Source of the DNA: Isoetes taiwanensis
Lineage: Eukaryota; Streptophyta; Lycopodiopsida; Isoetales; Isoetaceae
Direction: 5' to 3'
DNA: 64,000 nucleotides
Assembly: GCA_021234155.1 (NCBI GenBank)
Contig: JAJEKV010000049.1
Coordinates: 7,563,727 to 7,627,726, forward strand
In this document: piece after piece, positions 10,515 through 21,720 of the stretch
Numbering within the stretch: position 1 is the first letter of the stretch
Layout of the letters: each line of letters starts with the position of its first letter
Translations under genes and position numbers: made by a program
The notes under the pieces: model-generated
What the model saw: the letters and a program-made list of their open reading frames with translations, nothing else
The model's database searches: none
Told to the model about the DNA's origin: nothing

Positions 10515-11135
10515 ATGGCATTCCCGGCACCGGAAGAATGCTCTGCTTATGCTCGCCGCACCGAAAGAATAACTGGTCAAGGATATATTTCTTGTAATGC
10601 ATGTGGCTTTGGCACACAACCAGACGGTGAATTCCCTCTTTCATGTAAGCTTTCTGATCTCTTTTATTGCTCATTCATTTTCTTGTATTGGCATTTTGCT
10701 TTGGCCAACTGCTTTCCAGCCCGCTATTGGACTCGTTGAATCTTATTTCCTGTTCTTGCACTTGGCATCATAGATCTTATCAGTAAATTGCATTTATTAA
10801 ATCGTCGTTATGGCGATGCAATCAACAATTGTCGTAAATTTCCTGTTTCTTCCTTGAATTTCACGGATCTTGTATGAATCGCTGTTTCTAATGCAAACTT
10901 CTTCCGGAATGCTCGCTTGTGAAATAATTTATGTGTAAGTATGATAATCTTTAATGATATTTCTGTGCTAAATCGCCTTGGATTATGCGCAGTTGAGCGA
11001 GTATTAGTGATGTTGTGTCGAGAGGAAACAGGGGATTTATTTTTGATGGGCGGGGCAACGACGGATGCAAGGGGCCACTTCGAACTGAGAATGCCCGATA
11101 ATTTAGTGGAATTTGGGAATGATCTTACTTCCTAG
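10515..11135 (+). CDS. Possible pollen Ole e 1/extensin-like protein, two exons
   Basis: Exon 1 (10515-10644) ends at a CAT|GTAAGC donor. Exon 2 (10993-11135) follows a TATGCGCAG acceptor and ends with TAG. Both junctions are phase 1, so the frame is kept. The joined product of about 91 residues has ITGQGYISCNACGFG, then LVMLCREETG, then ATTDARGHFELRMP. This order (GxVxCxxC, a second C after a hydrophobic strand, TDxxGxF) resembles the Ole e 1 family of secreted plant proteins. A signal peptide is not in this frame; a KNALLMLAA stretch lies in another frame just upstream, so the N terminus may be frameshifted. TATATAAG lies about 40 bases upstream. The assignment rests on motif spacing only. 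Confidence 0.42.
10645..10992 (+). other. Predicted intron of the Ole e 1-like gene
   Basis: 348 bases, T-rich, starting GTAAGC and ending TTATGCGCAG. T-richness and the phase match of the flanking frames support it as a plant intron. Confidence 0.4.
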
Positions 11136-11235
11136 AAATTTTGGAGCCAGAATTCTGCACACTCATCACTGCCGGAACCCCTCATATGTGCCCTCCTACA
11201 GATAGACAGCTTTTTTCCCATGCTCCAGCTCCACT

Positions 11236-11240
11236 TGTTT
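11236..11240. repeat. Target-site duplication, left copy (TGTTT)
   Basis: TGTTT immediately precedes the 5' LTR, and the same five bases follow the 3' LTR at 24365-24369. A 5-bp duplication is the size made by Ty3/gypsy integrases and shows that the element is a single insertion with both ends present. Confidence 0.9.
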
Positions 11241-12837
11241 TGTGACGTTCCACGTATTTATACGGTCTACTATACGGGACACGTACAAATACAAGCACGT
11301 CACTCCCTAAAGGTACGCTACCATGGGGGTATGGGAACTTAATTGCAACCTAGGGGGTTACCTTACAAAGGATTAAATTAGCTATGCTAATTTAACACAT
11401 TATTAACAATAACCTATAACCTAGGAAATTAGGATAATTACCAATTGGGAAGGCGCCACCTGCCCCAATCGATTGGGCAGCATGGGGATTGCCAAGTTTG
11501 GATGCCAACTTGACCCCTATCCCTGGGATTGACTCCTGAAGATCGACCAAGGAAGGCCAGGAGCTGAGCGCCATCAACCACTGCAGAGAACCGCCATACC
11601 CGGTCGTCCCTGTGAAGCCCACAATTTGAATCTTCAACCGCCAGGAGATGGAGGCGCCCCATGGGAATGAGTCCAGCCAGAATTCAGGTAGGTGGCTATG
11701 TGAATTCTAGATAACACTTGGTTGTGTCCGTCTTTCTCTGTTCTTTTTGTAATTCAGTCATAGAAACTAACCCTTGTTTGTGCAAACAAGTTCTCTTTAT
11801 ATTCAATTCTGGTTCTTACTCTGAAAGGATGGATTGTTAGTTCTTTGTTTCATCGACTCAAAGCGGGAAGTGCAGTAGAGGCCTCTGAGGCAGGTGTATG
11901 GTAGTATGCTCCTAGATAGCGCCCTGTAAAGTCCCATTAAATGCGGCCTGTGCACAAGAACCCACCGGGTCCTAGATGCTATGGTCTGGCTTAGCACCAG
12001 ACAAGGAACACAGTGGTGACATGAGGGGTGGGGTCTTGCATGAGCATACAAGGCTCCGAGACTCCTGGTGGGCTAGGCGATGGCCCGGTCACGTGGGGCG
12101 GGTATGGGTCTGACACTCCCTGGGTGGGAAGGTGTGATCCGTATGGAGCACCTTGCACTTTGAGTAGATTTAGGGTGAGTAAGTCGGGTACGGATGCGGG
12201 GGTCGCTGATGCGGCACGTATTCTCTAGCTCACCCATGGAACCCTTTGTGATTACGGAAGGGGCGCCTCCCGACCTGCCTCATCGGACCAGGCGTCATGA
12301 ACCTGGAGTAGGCTCAGAGGGTGATGCCCTGGGTCTGCGTCTCCGGAAGGCTATAGCGAAGCCATAGCATGAATTGACCCATCTGCAAAGTGTGCACAGG
12401 AGGGGCGGATGGAGTGGACAACCCTAGCCAATGTTCTCGCCCGATAGCGCCATGCCAAGACTTCGATCTGCTGATCTCTTGAGGCCCGGTAGTCACCGAA
12501 CCACGGAGTCCGTAGGCTGGGTATAGAACACGGGGTTTGGGTGTTTTCTTAGGATTAGATGCATATTCTATGCGTTGGTATTTTGGATGGATGTGCCACC
12601 CTTCGTGGTGGTTATTTATGTATCTTCGTGCTGTGTGCTAACCCTTGTATTCATGCTTCCGCGACGTAGGAGTCCCATTGAAGGCGTGGGCCGAATGACC
12701 CCTTCGTGTCCTTCTTCGGGCCTCATTTCATCGATGGCCCGAATCGGGCGGAGGGCCACGCTCATGGTGAGATGATCGCCATGGAGGAAAAGTCCCGTAT
12801 GTATCGTCGAGGGTCGTATATATTGCAGGGCGTCCCC
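11241..12837 (+). repeat. 5' LTR of the chromovirus
   Basis: Starts TGTGACGTTCC and runs 1597 bases to CGTCCCC, the degraded form of the CGTCACA end seen in the 3' copy. The two LTRs align over nearly their whole length with scattered short indels and a few clusters of change (for example near 11870-11900 and 12055-12130). A CTAGATAGCGCCCTG and many GC-rich blocks are shared. The LTR contains no protein motif. Confidence 0.93.
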
Positions 12838-12839
12838 GA

Positions 12840-12852
12840 TGGTATCAGAGCC
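12840..12852 (+). promoter_or_regulatory. Primer-binding site for initiator tRNA-Met
   Basis: TGGTATCAGAGCC lies two bases after the 5' LTR. It is the sequence used by many plant Ty3/gypsy and Ty1/copia elements to anneal the 3' end of initiator methionine tRNA. Confidence 0.95.
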
Positions 12853-13590
12853 GTGATTTGGTTGCTCGAAATCATAGCACTTGCCAAACACTAACTTCGT
12901 ATACGGTAGTTAGGAGGAGGCTAAGTCAATGTGTCGTTAGTTCTCTTTGTTGTTTGGTTAATTTGGTGTTAGGTTAAGTTAAGAAATTGTAGCTTTGAAG
13001 TGGAGGGGCCAAGATTGGAGGCCTAGCAGGTGCCAGTGGGGTAACCCAAATGACAAAGATGATGGCTCCATTGGATTGGGCTTTTCGAATTACCTAAAAA
13101 GCAGTCAACTCGAGGCGAAAAAAATAGTCAAAGGCAGGCCCAAAAAGCGAATCCGGAGCCGCTTGCTTTTTGTCGCTTTTGCGATCAAGTTAGAAGCACC
13201 GAAATCTTTGTCGGCGCCCGACCGTCGACGTGAGTCAACGCAGACCCGCCAGTCAACTTCGGCGCCGCTTGCATTCGGCGACACCGGTCGGAGAGAAACT
13301 CGATATAATGCCATGCATTTTTGGCCCCGTATGTGGCGCGTATTTCCAGCGTATATTATATTTTTTAATAATAAAATTTTTAAGTTAATAAGGGAAAAAA
13401 TTTTTGAAATTTTAAAAAGTTAATTGGCCGTTTAGCAAACCATTTTACGTCATTTGTTTTGCTTCCGCGCCTCCAACCTTTGAGCCGCTCTCCGCCATCG
13501 CCACGGACCGGACCTTGATCTAGCGCCATTGTGCTTTGTGCCTCCTAAGCCCCCTCGCCATCCTCTTAGCGCCCGGCGCCTCACTATTCC
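12853..13590 (+). other. Leader of the chromovirus, no recognised gene
   Basis: Follows the primer site. It holds a 142-codon open frame (12995-13423) rich in basic residues without a recognised motif, ending in an AT-rich block near 13340-13440. It probably represents untranslated leader. Confidence 0.4.
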
Positions 13591-13599
13591 CTATGGCTA

Positions 13600-14840
13600 T
13601 TACCAAGGCGCTCGGATCCAACCACCATGAGCATCGTGGAGATCTATGCCATGATTGCTAAGCACATGGCTCTTGACCCGACCCTCATCGACATCTTGTT
13701 GGATGAGCTGGTCAATAGGTTTGAGAACAATGATAGGATTCCATATCACGTCTATCACTTCTCGAGCCATTCCTCATCCGAAATTTGAACCTACGCCCGA
13801 CTCCCCTATACCCTTGTTGAGCAACCTGATATGGTGATGATGCTCATCAAATTTTATCCTCTGAACAAGAAGGCCATACAGGAGGAGGAAGATGAAGGAC
13901 GGAGGCCGACCCGGATTAGGGGTTTTGCCGGGGAAGGCGACCACAGGGAAATTGGCTGATGCGACCTGAGCGGCGGGTAGGGAGAGTACGGTACCTCGAG
14001 GCGGCTTTGCCGTCATCGATGGCGAGAACCATTGAGGTTCCCCATACCAATGGCATGAGGGTTCCAACAGCTTTGTGCGGGAGAAATCCCGACATTAGCA
14101 TAGACTATATCGACCACTATTCGGATAGATATGGGCTATGACCACAAAGGTACCATGGCCGAACTCAATCGCCGTCTGCAGACCCAACTTTTTGCTCAGA
14201 TCAAGAAGACACGAGGAGAGCTTCGGGAAGAGCGAGAGGTTGGAGCAAGAGGGGGCGGGACCGACAAGATGTTGGGACCAACAGGGGAGGAGGTGCATCC
14301 GGAAGTGGTTCGACCCCAAAACCACGCATCCGGCCGTTAAGCTCGGGAAGGAAGGGAGTTGCTCATAAGGCGGTGATCAATACAAGGATAAGTTAAAAAG
14401 GCTGCCGGGGCTTTTGGGAAGAAGACCAGCTCCGGCCGGGAGGCGGAGAGAGTGGATAACTCGGCCGGTTCTTTGGGGCTAAGACGGTGCCAACATCGTC
14501 TGGGGCCTCGCCACCTGCGGAAGCCTCATCGGTTCCGACCGGTCGCCGTGGCATTGCGAGGAGATCCGCAAATTTCAAGTCCCGCGGACCTTTCGATCGG
14601 AAGAGCTGCCTTTTCGAGGTCGGTGCGGGGAGATCGCCGCGGCAATTTAAGACCGATCTCCGGTTCCGGACCTTTGCAATTTTGGCGCTCAAGAGGCTCT
14701 TTGAAGCCTACTTGGTAGCACTTTTAGTGATGCCAACCTTTGCGCTATCCACGCCAAAGAGGGTCACCATAATGCCTAAGGATTTGGCCCTCGCCCGTGG
14801 GATACGGGGAGCAACCTTAGCCTACTTGCGGGGATCCGCA
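13600..14840 (+). other. Chromovirus 5' block A: coding-like, unrecognised
   Basis: GC-richer DNA between AT-rich spacers. The best frame (13627-13788) reads MSIVEIYAMIAKHMALDPTL followed by a helix-like IDILLDELVNRF segment, then a stop. Other short open stretches (14131-14340, 14487-14861) lie in other frames, one with AELNRRLQTQLFAQIKKTRG. Composition and helical hydrophobic spacing look like decayed protein-coding DNA. I recognise no family and cannot say whether it was captured or belongs to the element. Confidence 0.35.
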
Positions 14841-14989
14841 TTTGTACATATTTTTTTGTGATAATTAATAAAAAGCTTTTATTTTGAATTAAAAGTTTAA
14901 TGTTTTTTTCCATGTTAAATTTAAAATAAAATCGACGTCGGCTTTATTAAGAGGGTTTAAAAGGGGGGAATTTGTAGGGTCATTTTAAG

Positions 14990-16440
14990 CGCTTCTTTTC
15001 CTCTCTCCTCCCTTCTAGCGCCATGGCTGCCAGCAAAGCCTTCTTTGCCTGGTACCTTGATGGAGAGAAATGGGATCCACTGAGGTTCCCTTCGACATTC
15101 TGCAGCCTTTGCTATGCCAGCGCATAGACCTCCTTGCCAACATCGGCGGCATGGGACTATGCGGATTCCTTGACTTTTACATGGAGGAAATGCTTCCTCT
15201 GTGTATTCCTCTAGGGATCCTCCCCACTTGTATTTGGGCGGGGAGATAGTTCGGATGCTAGGCGGGGACACACATGCTTATGACGTCTTGAAGGGGAAAC
15301 TCCGATGGGGTAAGCACCTACCGGTGGTCCAACATCAGGGGCAGCAGTATCTAGAAGCTACTTTTGCTCTAGCCATCCTCATGGACCAATACGTTGAGGA
15401 TGAAACCTTGCGGCGAGAGAGAAGGGCAAGCTGCGGAATCCTCGAGGAGGGGGATGGCGAGCATATAGGAATGGGCGACTTTGCCGTTGGAAAAAACTAG
15501 CGGAGGAGCTACCACCGCGCCCGTGACCAATCTATAGGCTTGTCGGGGTTAGGCGGCCTTCGGTTATTTATCACCGGGGCGGAATACCTTCTCTTGGATG
15601 ATATTATGCGGGCGTATCATGTGGTGGCGGATTTAGGCGCAAAGCGCAAAGACCATGTACTTTATGAGCTTGCGGAGTATTGTATGGATGATTTCATCGA
15701 CTTCACTTCTACCGAAGCTTCCTCGGGAGGTGCACATTTGCTTGCAGTTCTCGTCGGGGAGACCACGGAGCCAGCGAGACCCTATTATGTCTTAGCGACT
15801 TGCGTGATCACGAGGAACCCGGCCGCGAACTCACGCACGGATGCCTTCGCGGCTATGGGACCTCACGTCCCAAACATTAATATGGTTGAGGTTCCCTCCA
15901 GGACTCGATGATGAGGGTGAAGATTTATATCATAACCCCAGCATAAGAAGGAGGAGCAACAGAGCTCAAGGAGGAAGAAGTCCCCATGGACTTGGATAGG
16001 GAAGTGGCGTGATCACGAAACTCCGCAAAGGGAAGGTCTTTGGGTAACCACCTCACCCGTTTCTTTTTGTCGGCCTTCAAATCTGGGCGGGTTCTCTTCA
16101 TAGCCGGGATTTGGGGCCGAGGCTGAAGCTTCATGGTGGGCCCTCCGTGCACTTTCTACACTCGCCCGGCCACAAGAAGCTTCCTGCTCGATGCGTTCAC
16201 GTATGTACTCGTCTGACGGGATCTTGCCCTACGGCCTTGGGCGGGATATTGCGCCTTGGATGGGCATGAAGCTCCTCACGGCAGCCCCATTGGCGTTGCC
16301 TATCCACCGAGAGGTTGCATCATTGCGGCGGCCACCGTGGACCCAGGGGTAGCTTCTGGCTGCGACCGACCGCCTCCACCACCTCCTAGGGCTAAGGATA
16401 AAAAGGCGGGGCCTAGTTCTGAACTCACGGGTGTTATATA
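14990..16440 (+). other. Chromovirus 5' block B: coding-like, unrecognised
   Basis: Several overlapping open segments in changing frames. 15070-15249 contains EVPFDILQPLLCQRIDLLA and GFLDFYMEEMLPL. 15201-15500 has LEATFALAILMDQYVEDETL. 15540-15911 (123 codons) has DDIMRAYHVVADLG and KDHVLYELAEYCMDDFIDF. A proline-rich stretch lies near 16360-16400. The acidic/hydrophobic helix pattern persists across frames, as in a protein gene worn by indels. An AT-rich spacer with a TA microsatellite (16447-16466) follows. No family recognised. Confidence 0.38.
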
Positions 16441-16719
16441 AATTTTGTTATATATATATATATATACACATGTAGTTATGAGATTTTGGATTGGCAATTG
16501 CTTAGACCATATTGAAAAATGTGTACCTTATCTACTTATTAAATACAAAGCTTTCTTGATGAGTATAACTAAATTGTTTTTTTATGACATCCTCTTCCAA
16601 AGCATTAAAGTTTAGGGTATAGTGGAATTACAAAATATTCTCTATTCATTCCAACTATGTTGCAGAGGAAACCATTTGGGAGTATGAGGAAAGAATCACC
16701 GACATGGTTAGGAGGGATG

Positions 16720-17263
16720 ATCCGGGCATGAGACCGGGACTACTGACCCGAGATATGGTGAATATCCAGAGTGGGAGGAAGGCTATGAAACTGAACCACC
16801 GCCACCAGGGGAACTCTATGACCCTGACAAAGGGCTGGAGATAGTTAACATCCTTAGAGATCGAGCTTTCGAGGATCTAAAGATGACCCTGTGTCGTACC
16901 TGGGACTATTGGAATATGACAAGGCACGAAGCCTTTGAGGACGCCAACGACCATCTTTGGCAACTCTTTTATGCGATGCGAAGGCTCTTTAACCTTCTGA
17001 TTATCAGCCCAACATGGGAATACCAAGCAGTCATTGTCCAAGCACGGGCACGCGCTATAAACTTCGTCCGATTTTGCATGCGGAGAGTACCCGCCTGCGA
17101 TCTGTACCCTTCGCCAACCCCTAGGCTTGGTCTCTTCCGTTGTGTTTTCGTTGCTGTGGTTACGCTGTGTGCCAGTAGAACTTTAAAAGTTCCCATTGTA
17201 TCATACCTACTTTTGTCTCAATCCATGTATCAATCAACCCGTTGTTATAATCAACTTGAATGA
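16720..17263 (+). CDS. Chromovirus 5' block C: unrecognised ORF
   Basis: An open frame of about 180 codons starting after a TGA at 16718-16720 and ending at 17263. It begins with an acidic, proline-containing segment (YGEYPEWEEGYETEPPPPGE). This leads into WDYWNMTRHEAFEDANDHLW and a basic, aromatic helix with QARARAINFVRFCMRR. There is no ATG at the beginning; the first is at 16883. It ends about 500 bases before gag. It could be the C-terminal part of the same extra protein as blocks A and B. No homologue comes to mind. Confidence 0.4.
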
Positions 17264-17768
17264 AATACAAGTATTGTCTTCTATTTGTATATACTTTTGT
17301 TCAATTAACTTAAAAAAAGGGATTGCACATTAATGCAAATCTGCTTATATATTCATGAATGACTCCTATAGGCGGTTATGCGTAACGCCGCTGCAGCATA
17401 AACACCCTCCAACGCCGATGAGGCTCACCCCCTGAGCAGGAATTGATGTTAATGAAAAGGCAACTTCGGCGAAGTTCTGGGCTTATGTGTTGCATACCAA
17501 TCCCCGCCACATACTCGGGAGGAGGGGCCGGACGGAATTACCTCAGCGACCATTGAGTCCACTGCACTGTGACCCTCTCCTCCCGAGCTAGCCCCGTGCA
17601 CATGGGGAGGACTCATGCTAAGCGTCATCGAAGTTCCTCTAAGGATAGCGCCGCTTCCTCACATTCAACCACCCGGGTTCTTGGGTTCCTCGCTATCGAG
17701 GGCGGTGACCATTCAAAGGCGTAAGGATAAGGAATAAGAAAAACCGTTGATCTGACCATCACTAGTAT

Positions 17769-18450
17769 ATGGAAGAACCAGGAAGTTGGCTCGGTTTGAT
17801 GGGAAATCGAGGAGGAGGCTTGAATGCGGAATCTTGGTTGGGCGAAATGAAGGAATTCGGAAAGTCCTATGGAATGGCGAGAGAAAGATCTGAGGGAAGG
17901 TCGCCACCCACGAACCTTACGAGCTGCGTATTTGGTGGAAGGGTTACGCCAGAGCTAAACACCTGGATAGGAGCAGATGCAAGTTCAGGAAGTTTGCTAA
18001 GGCTTTTAAATCGCATTACGTACCTCGCGCCCACAAATGCCAACAGATTCAGACCTTCTACAGGTTGGAACAGAAGGGCATGTCCGTGCAGGCCTACACT
18101 GACGAATTCATGCGTTTGAGGTTGTATGTGCCAGGAATGAATGAGAAAAGAGCAGTAGAGGGCTACATTGAAGGGTTGGCCCCATCTATTAAGCGAATGG
18201 TCAAGGCTATCGACCCAAAGTCGTTAGAAGCTAGGCGAAGCTAAGGCATTAAGCCTTGAGGAAGATCGCCAAAGGAGCCGGTATCCGCTGACACCGCTCC
18301 TTACTTCGCGACCCACGGCACCGTCCACACCTTACAAACCCCGTCGCCAAGTCGGGGCCCCTCAAAGACAATTCCTATGGGCGCCGAGGAGAAGAAAGTT
18401 GCTTTTAGCACGCCGGATAAGCGAGAACAATCGGCAAAGGAAAGTGGGGG
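17769..18450 (+). pseudogene. gag: gag (capsid), frameshifted
   Basis: The retrotransposon Gag signature is spread over three frames. 17769-17930 holds GGGLNAESWLGEMKEFGKS, matching the AExWLxEMxxxF start of plant Ty3 Gag. 17933-18244 continues as WWKGYARAKHLDR, then FAKAFKSHYVP and MSVQAYTDEFMRLRLYVPG, with a YIEGLAPSIKRM end, and stops at TAA 18242. The frame starting at 18237 continues the tail with EAKALSLEEDRQRSR. These are the usual landmarks of the gag capsid domain. At least two single-base frame changes disable it. Confidence 0.88.
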
Positions 18451-18469
18451 CTCTTACGGTCCATTCCTA

Positions 18470-18680
18470 AAGAGGGAGAGAACAGCTCCGCGGGATAAGG
18501 CATGCTACCGGTGCATGAGGCCGGACACTTCATGCGCGAATTGTCCGTCACGTCACGCTGTGACGCTCAGCGGGCCATGGCCGACCTCGATTGGGAAGAT
18601 TTGGAGTCCAATCTTGCTGCGGAAGACGAGGCTCCGAGAGTACATTCATGGTGCGTCTCATATTCTTTGCAGCTATAGAA
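18470..18680 (+). pseudogene. gag: Nucleocapsid zinc-knuckle region
   Basis: CYRC is encoded at 18503-18514, and the HEAGHF that should follow is in the next frame, so the CCHC knuckle of the nucleocapsid is present but split by a one-base frame change. The last cysteine position appears as leucine. An acidic linker with DLDWEDLESNLAAEDEA follows, as expected between nucleocapsid and protease. Confidence 0.75.
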
Positions 18681-18742
18681 ACGAGTAACGCCGAAAGTCG
18701 ATATACATTATTTCTACAATAGGCCAAGTAGACGATAAGCCC

Positions 18743-18988
18743 TTCATAATTTTGATGGACACGGGTAGTAATGCGCATAATTTTGCTTCTCCTAGAATGG
18801 CGAATGCTGCGGTGGAAACATTGAGATCCCGACCTAAGCCAGTCACATTAGCTAGCGGTAAGATCAGACACACTCATGGCCGCCATATTAACCTTAAAAT
18901 GCAGCTGCCAGGTGCACCAGTTGCCTTGGGTGCCGAAGTTAATGGATATTGGCAAAATATGATCTTATTGTGGGAATGGAGTTTTTAG
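18743..18988 (+). pseudogene. Retroviral-type aspartic protease
   Basis: The frame 18752-18988 begins ILMDTGSNAHNFASPRMA, the catalytic D-T-G motif and the HNF-(A/I)S sequence of plant Ty3 proteases. A KPVTLASGKIRHTHG flap-like segment follows, and the conserved [11 protein letters not shown] end lies in the next frame (from 18949). It cleaves the Gag-Pol precursor in active elements. One frame change separates it from RT. Confidence 0.88.
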
Positions 18989-20200
18989 CGTGCGCTAGGG
19001 GCCCACATAGGCGTGAGAAGCGGGAGGTCACCTTCAACGCCGCTAATGGAGCACGTGTGACAATAAAAGGTGATTCATTACACTCCGCTATGCGATCAAT
19101 GTCAATAAAGCGGCTAGGAAAAGCTATAATGAGGAATGAACTTCTTTGCCTCATTAGACTTGCTTCCATTGAGTCGGACTCCAAACAGCGGCAAGTAATC
19201 GACGCTTTACCATCGGACATTGCTACCCTTCTTCGAGAATTTAGCGATCTTTTTCCAGATGAGATCCACAAGCTTCCTCCTTTTAGAGGGGTGGAATGTG
19301 AGATAACTCTTGAACCGGGTACTAAGCCTACCAGCAAAGCCCCGTACCGAATGAGTCCTCCGGAGTTAGCAGAGCTTAAGAAACAGCTACAAGAGTTACT
19401 GAATTTGGGGTTTATTCGGCCTAGTGTTTCACCATTTGGCGCTCCTATTCTTTTTGTCAAGAAGAAAGATGGCTCCTTAAGGATGTGTATTGATTATAGG
19501 CAACTCAATAAGCATACCATCAAAAATCGCTATGCTTTGCCCAGGGCAGATGATCTTATGGACCAGTTACAAGGAGCAAAATATTTCTCAAAGATTGATT
19601 TGCGCTCCGGGTACCATCAGATAAGGATTAAGGAAGAGGACATCCATAAGTCCGCTTTTCGTACCCGATATGGGCATTATGAATTCACTGTCATGCCTTT
19701 TGGATTGACCAACGCCCCTGCAACGTTTATGCGGCTGATGAATGACATCTTCCGCCAATACTTGGATGACTTTGTTGTCATTTTTTTTGATGACATTCTC
19801 ATCTATAGTAAAACCTTGCAGCAACATGAACAACATCTTCGATTAGCTTTGCAAAAGCTAAAAGCCATCGACTCTTTGCCAAGTTCTCTAAATGCAAGTT
19901 CGCCACTCCGAGGGTAGACTATTTGGGGCATATTATCTCAGCAGAAGGAATTGCTACAGATCCAGCTAAGATAGAAGCAGTAAAGGATTGGCCCATTCCA
20001 GCCAATGTTTCAGAGGTCCGGAGTTTCTTGGGACTCGCGGGATATTATCGGAAATTTGTTAAGGATTTTGCAACAATTGCCGCACCTCTTACTAATCTCA
20101 CAAGACATGAGAAAGTAAAGGATTGGATGGAACATTGGAAAACAAAAGTCCAAGTCGGCTTTCAGAAACTCAAGGATGCTTTAACATCTGCACCAGTCCT
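18949..20200 (+). pseudogene. pol: Reverse transcriptase domain
   Basis: The 322-codon frame 18949-19917 is nearly complete RT. It has [19 protein letters not shown], then [34 protein letters not shown] (motif A aspartate), [10 protein letters not shown] and the catalytic FFDDILIYS box near 19788-19812. It breaks near 19880 by a frame change. The connection continues at 19923-20468 with [14 protein letters not shown] and APLTNLT. Both catalytic aspartates of the DD box are intact. The identity is unmistakable. Confidence 0.95.
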
Positions 20201-20580
20201 TACCTTGCCTGATCCGGAAAAGGATAAATCGGTAGCCACCGATGCGAGTAAGATAGCTACCGGTGGTGTCTTGATGCAGGAGGGGAGAGTTGTTGCTTAC
20301 GATTCAAAGAAGATGAACGATGCAGAAGCGCGATATCCTACCCATGATCGGGGAGTTGCTAGCGGTTATGCGTGCTCTCGTATTTGGAGACACTACCTTC
20401 TTGGTAGAAGATTTCGGTTGGATACGGATCATCGAGTCTCCGCTATCTATCCACCCGACCAAATCTAAATCTCGTCGGTGAAGATGGATGGAATTTCTTG
20501 AGGAATATGACTTCGAGATTGTATACAAGCCAGGAAAGCACAATGTGGTTGCGGATGCTTTGTCACGTCATCCCTTTATA
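20201..20580 (+). pseudogene. pol: RNase H domain
   Basis: [18 protein letters not shown] near 20232-20285 carries the first catalytic Asp. [16 protein letters not shown] and the [16 protein letters not shown] block follow. A stop at 20466 and a frame change separate the FLEEYDFEIVYKPGKHNVVA segment (from 20488), which ends with ADALSRH at about 20570. The domain degrades the RNA template during cDNA synthesis. The order and motifs are as in Ty3 elements. Confidence 0.9.
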
Positions 20581-21720
20581 ACCCGCACCCATTGTAATGC
20601 CATTTCCACACTCACCAGCGAGTTTGGAAAGCAGATAGAACAGACCTTGGCCACAGATCCCGAATTCTGTAATATTTGGGAAAGTTTGGGTAAGGAAGCC
20701 CGTACTGATAGAGAACGTGAAGCATTCCGTTCATATAAGAAGGAGGGCAATTTATTATATTACAAAGATAAGTTGTGTGTTCCAGCGACTTCAGGGGTGC
20801 GAAAGTTGATTCTCCATGACACACACAACAGCCCTATAGCAGGACATGCAGGTTTTATGAAAACTTACTTTAAGATCCGCTCCAGCTATTTTTGGCCATC
20901 CATGAAGAAGGATATTGCTAGGTACATCAAACAGTGTCAGGTTTGTCAGCAAACCAAGGCGGAGCAATTAAGAGTTCCTGGGGAGTTGCAACCTTTGGAT
21001 GTGCCCAACGCCAAGTGGGAAGTCATAACCATGGATTTCATTGTGGGGCTTCCACGTACTCTCCGTGGGTATGATGCCTTAATGGTCGTGGTCGACAAAT
21101 TATCAAAGATGGCTCACTTCACGCCATGTCGCACCAAACGACACCGACACACCGCCTTGCTCTTTGCAAAGGAAATTTTCAGGTTGCACGGGATGCCAAG
21201 AGTAATTGTATCGGATAGGGATCCTAAGTTTGTCGATTGCATTCGGAAGGATTTCTTCGCCACCATCGGACCAAGCTTGCCATGAGTACGACCTACCATC
21301 CTCGGACGGATGGTCAAGCAGAGTAATGTCAATCGTATTATTGAAGATATGCTAAGAAGCTATATATGGAGTAAAATAAATCACAATGGGCGGATTATAT
21401 TTACTTGGTGGAATTTGCCTACAACAGTACAAAGCAGGAGTCTTCTAGAATGTCTCCTTTCATGATAAATTATGGCTATCAATGTCTTACTCCAGACACA
21501 TGGCATAATCCTGTTTCTAAAGTGGAGGTCTCTCAACAACTCCTTCTAGAAATGCAGGCCTTGGTGGAAGAAGTTCGGGGTTACTTATTGGCCGCACGTA
21601 GTCGTCAGAAGAGTCTAGCGGATAAGCACCGAACCCCACGAATCTTCCAGGTGGGCGAATCGGTTTGGCTTAAAATCAAAGTAAAACAAGCCAAGCTTAA
21701 AATTGGTAAGCTGTGAAGAA
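20581..21720 (+). pseudogene. pol: Integrase domain
   Basis: The HHCC finger is present: HDTHNSPIAGHAGF, then IKQCQVCQQTKAEQ at about 20930-20960. The core has MDFIVGLPRT (first catalytic Asp, near 21034) and VSDRDPKFVD (second, near 21220). Near 21270-21330 several frame changes break the region that should carry the catalytic Glu. Its remains, NRIIEDMLR, lie near 21333-21357. The C-terminal part 21405-21716 has VEFAYNSTKQESSRMSPFM and DKHRTPRIFQVGESVWLK. It is inactive as it stands. Confidence 0.92.

Noticed and set aside
11392-12228. Several 60-80 codon frames near 11.4-12.2 kb and again at 22.9-23.7 kb
   Set aside because: They lie in the two LTRs and are the same frames seen twice; no protein motif.
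12838-17768. Nested LTR element in the chromovirus leader
   Set aside because: I looked for a second LTR pair or short inverted ends around the 4.9-kb tract and found none by eye, though a weak nested element cannot be excluded.
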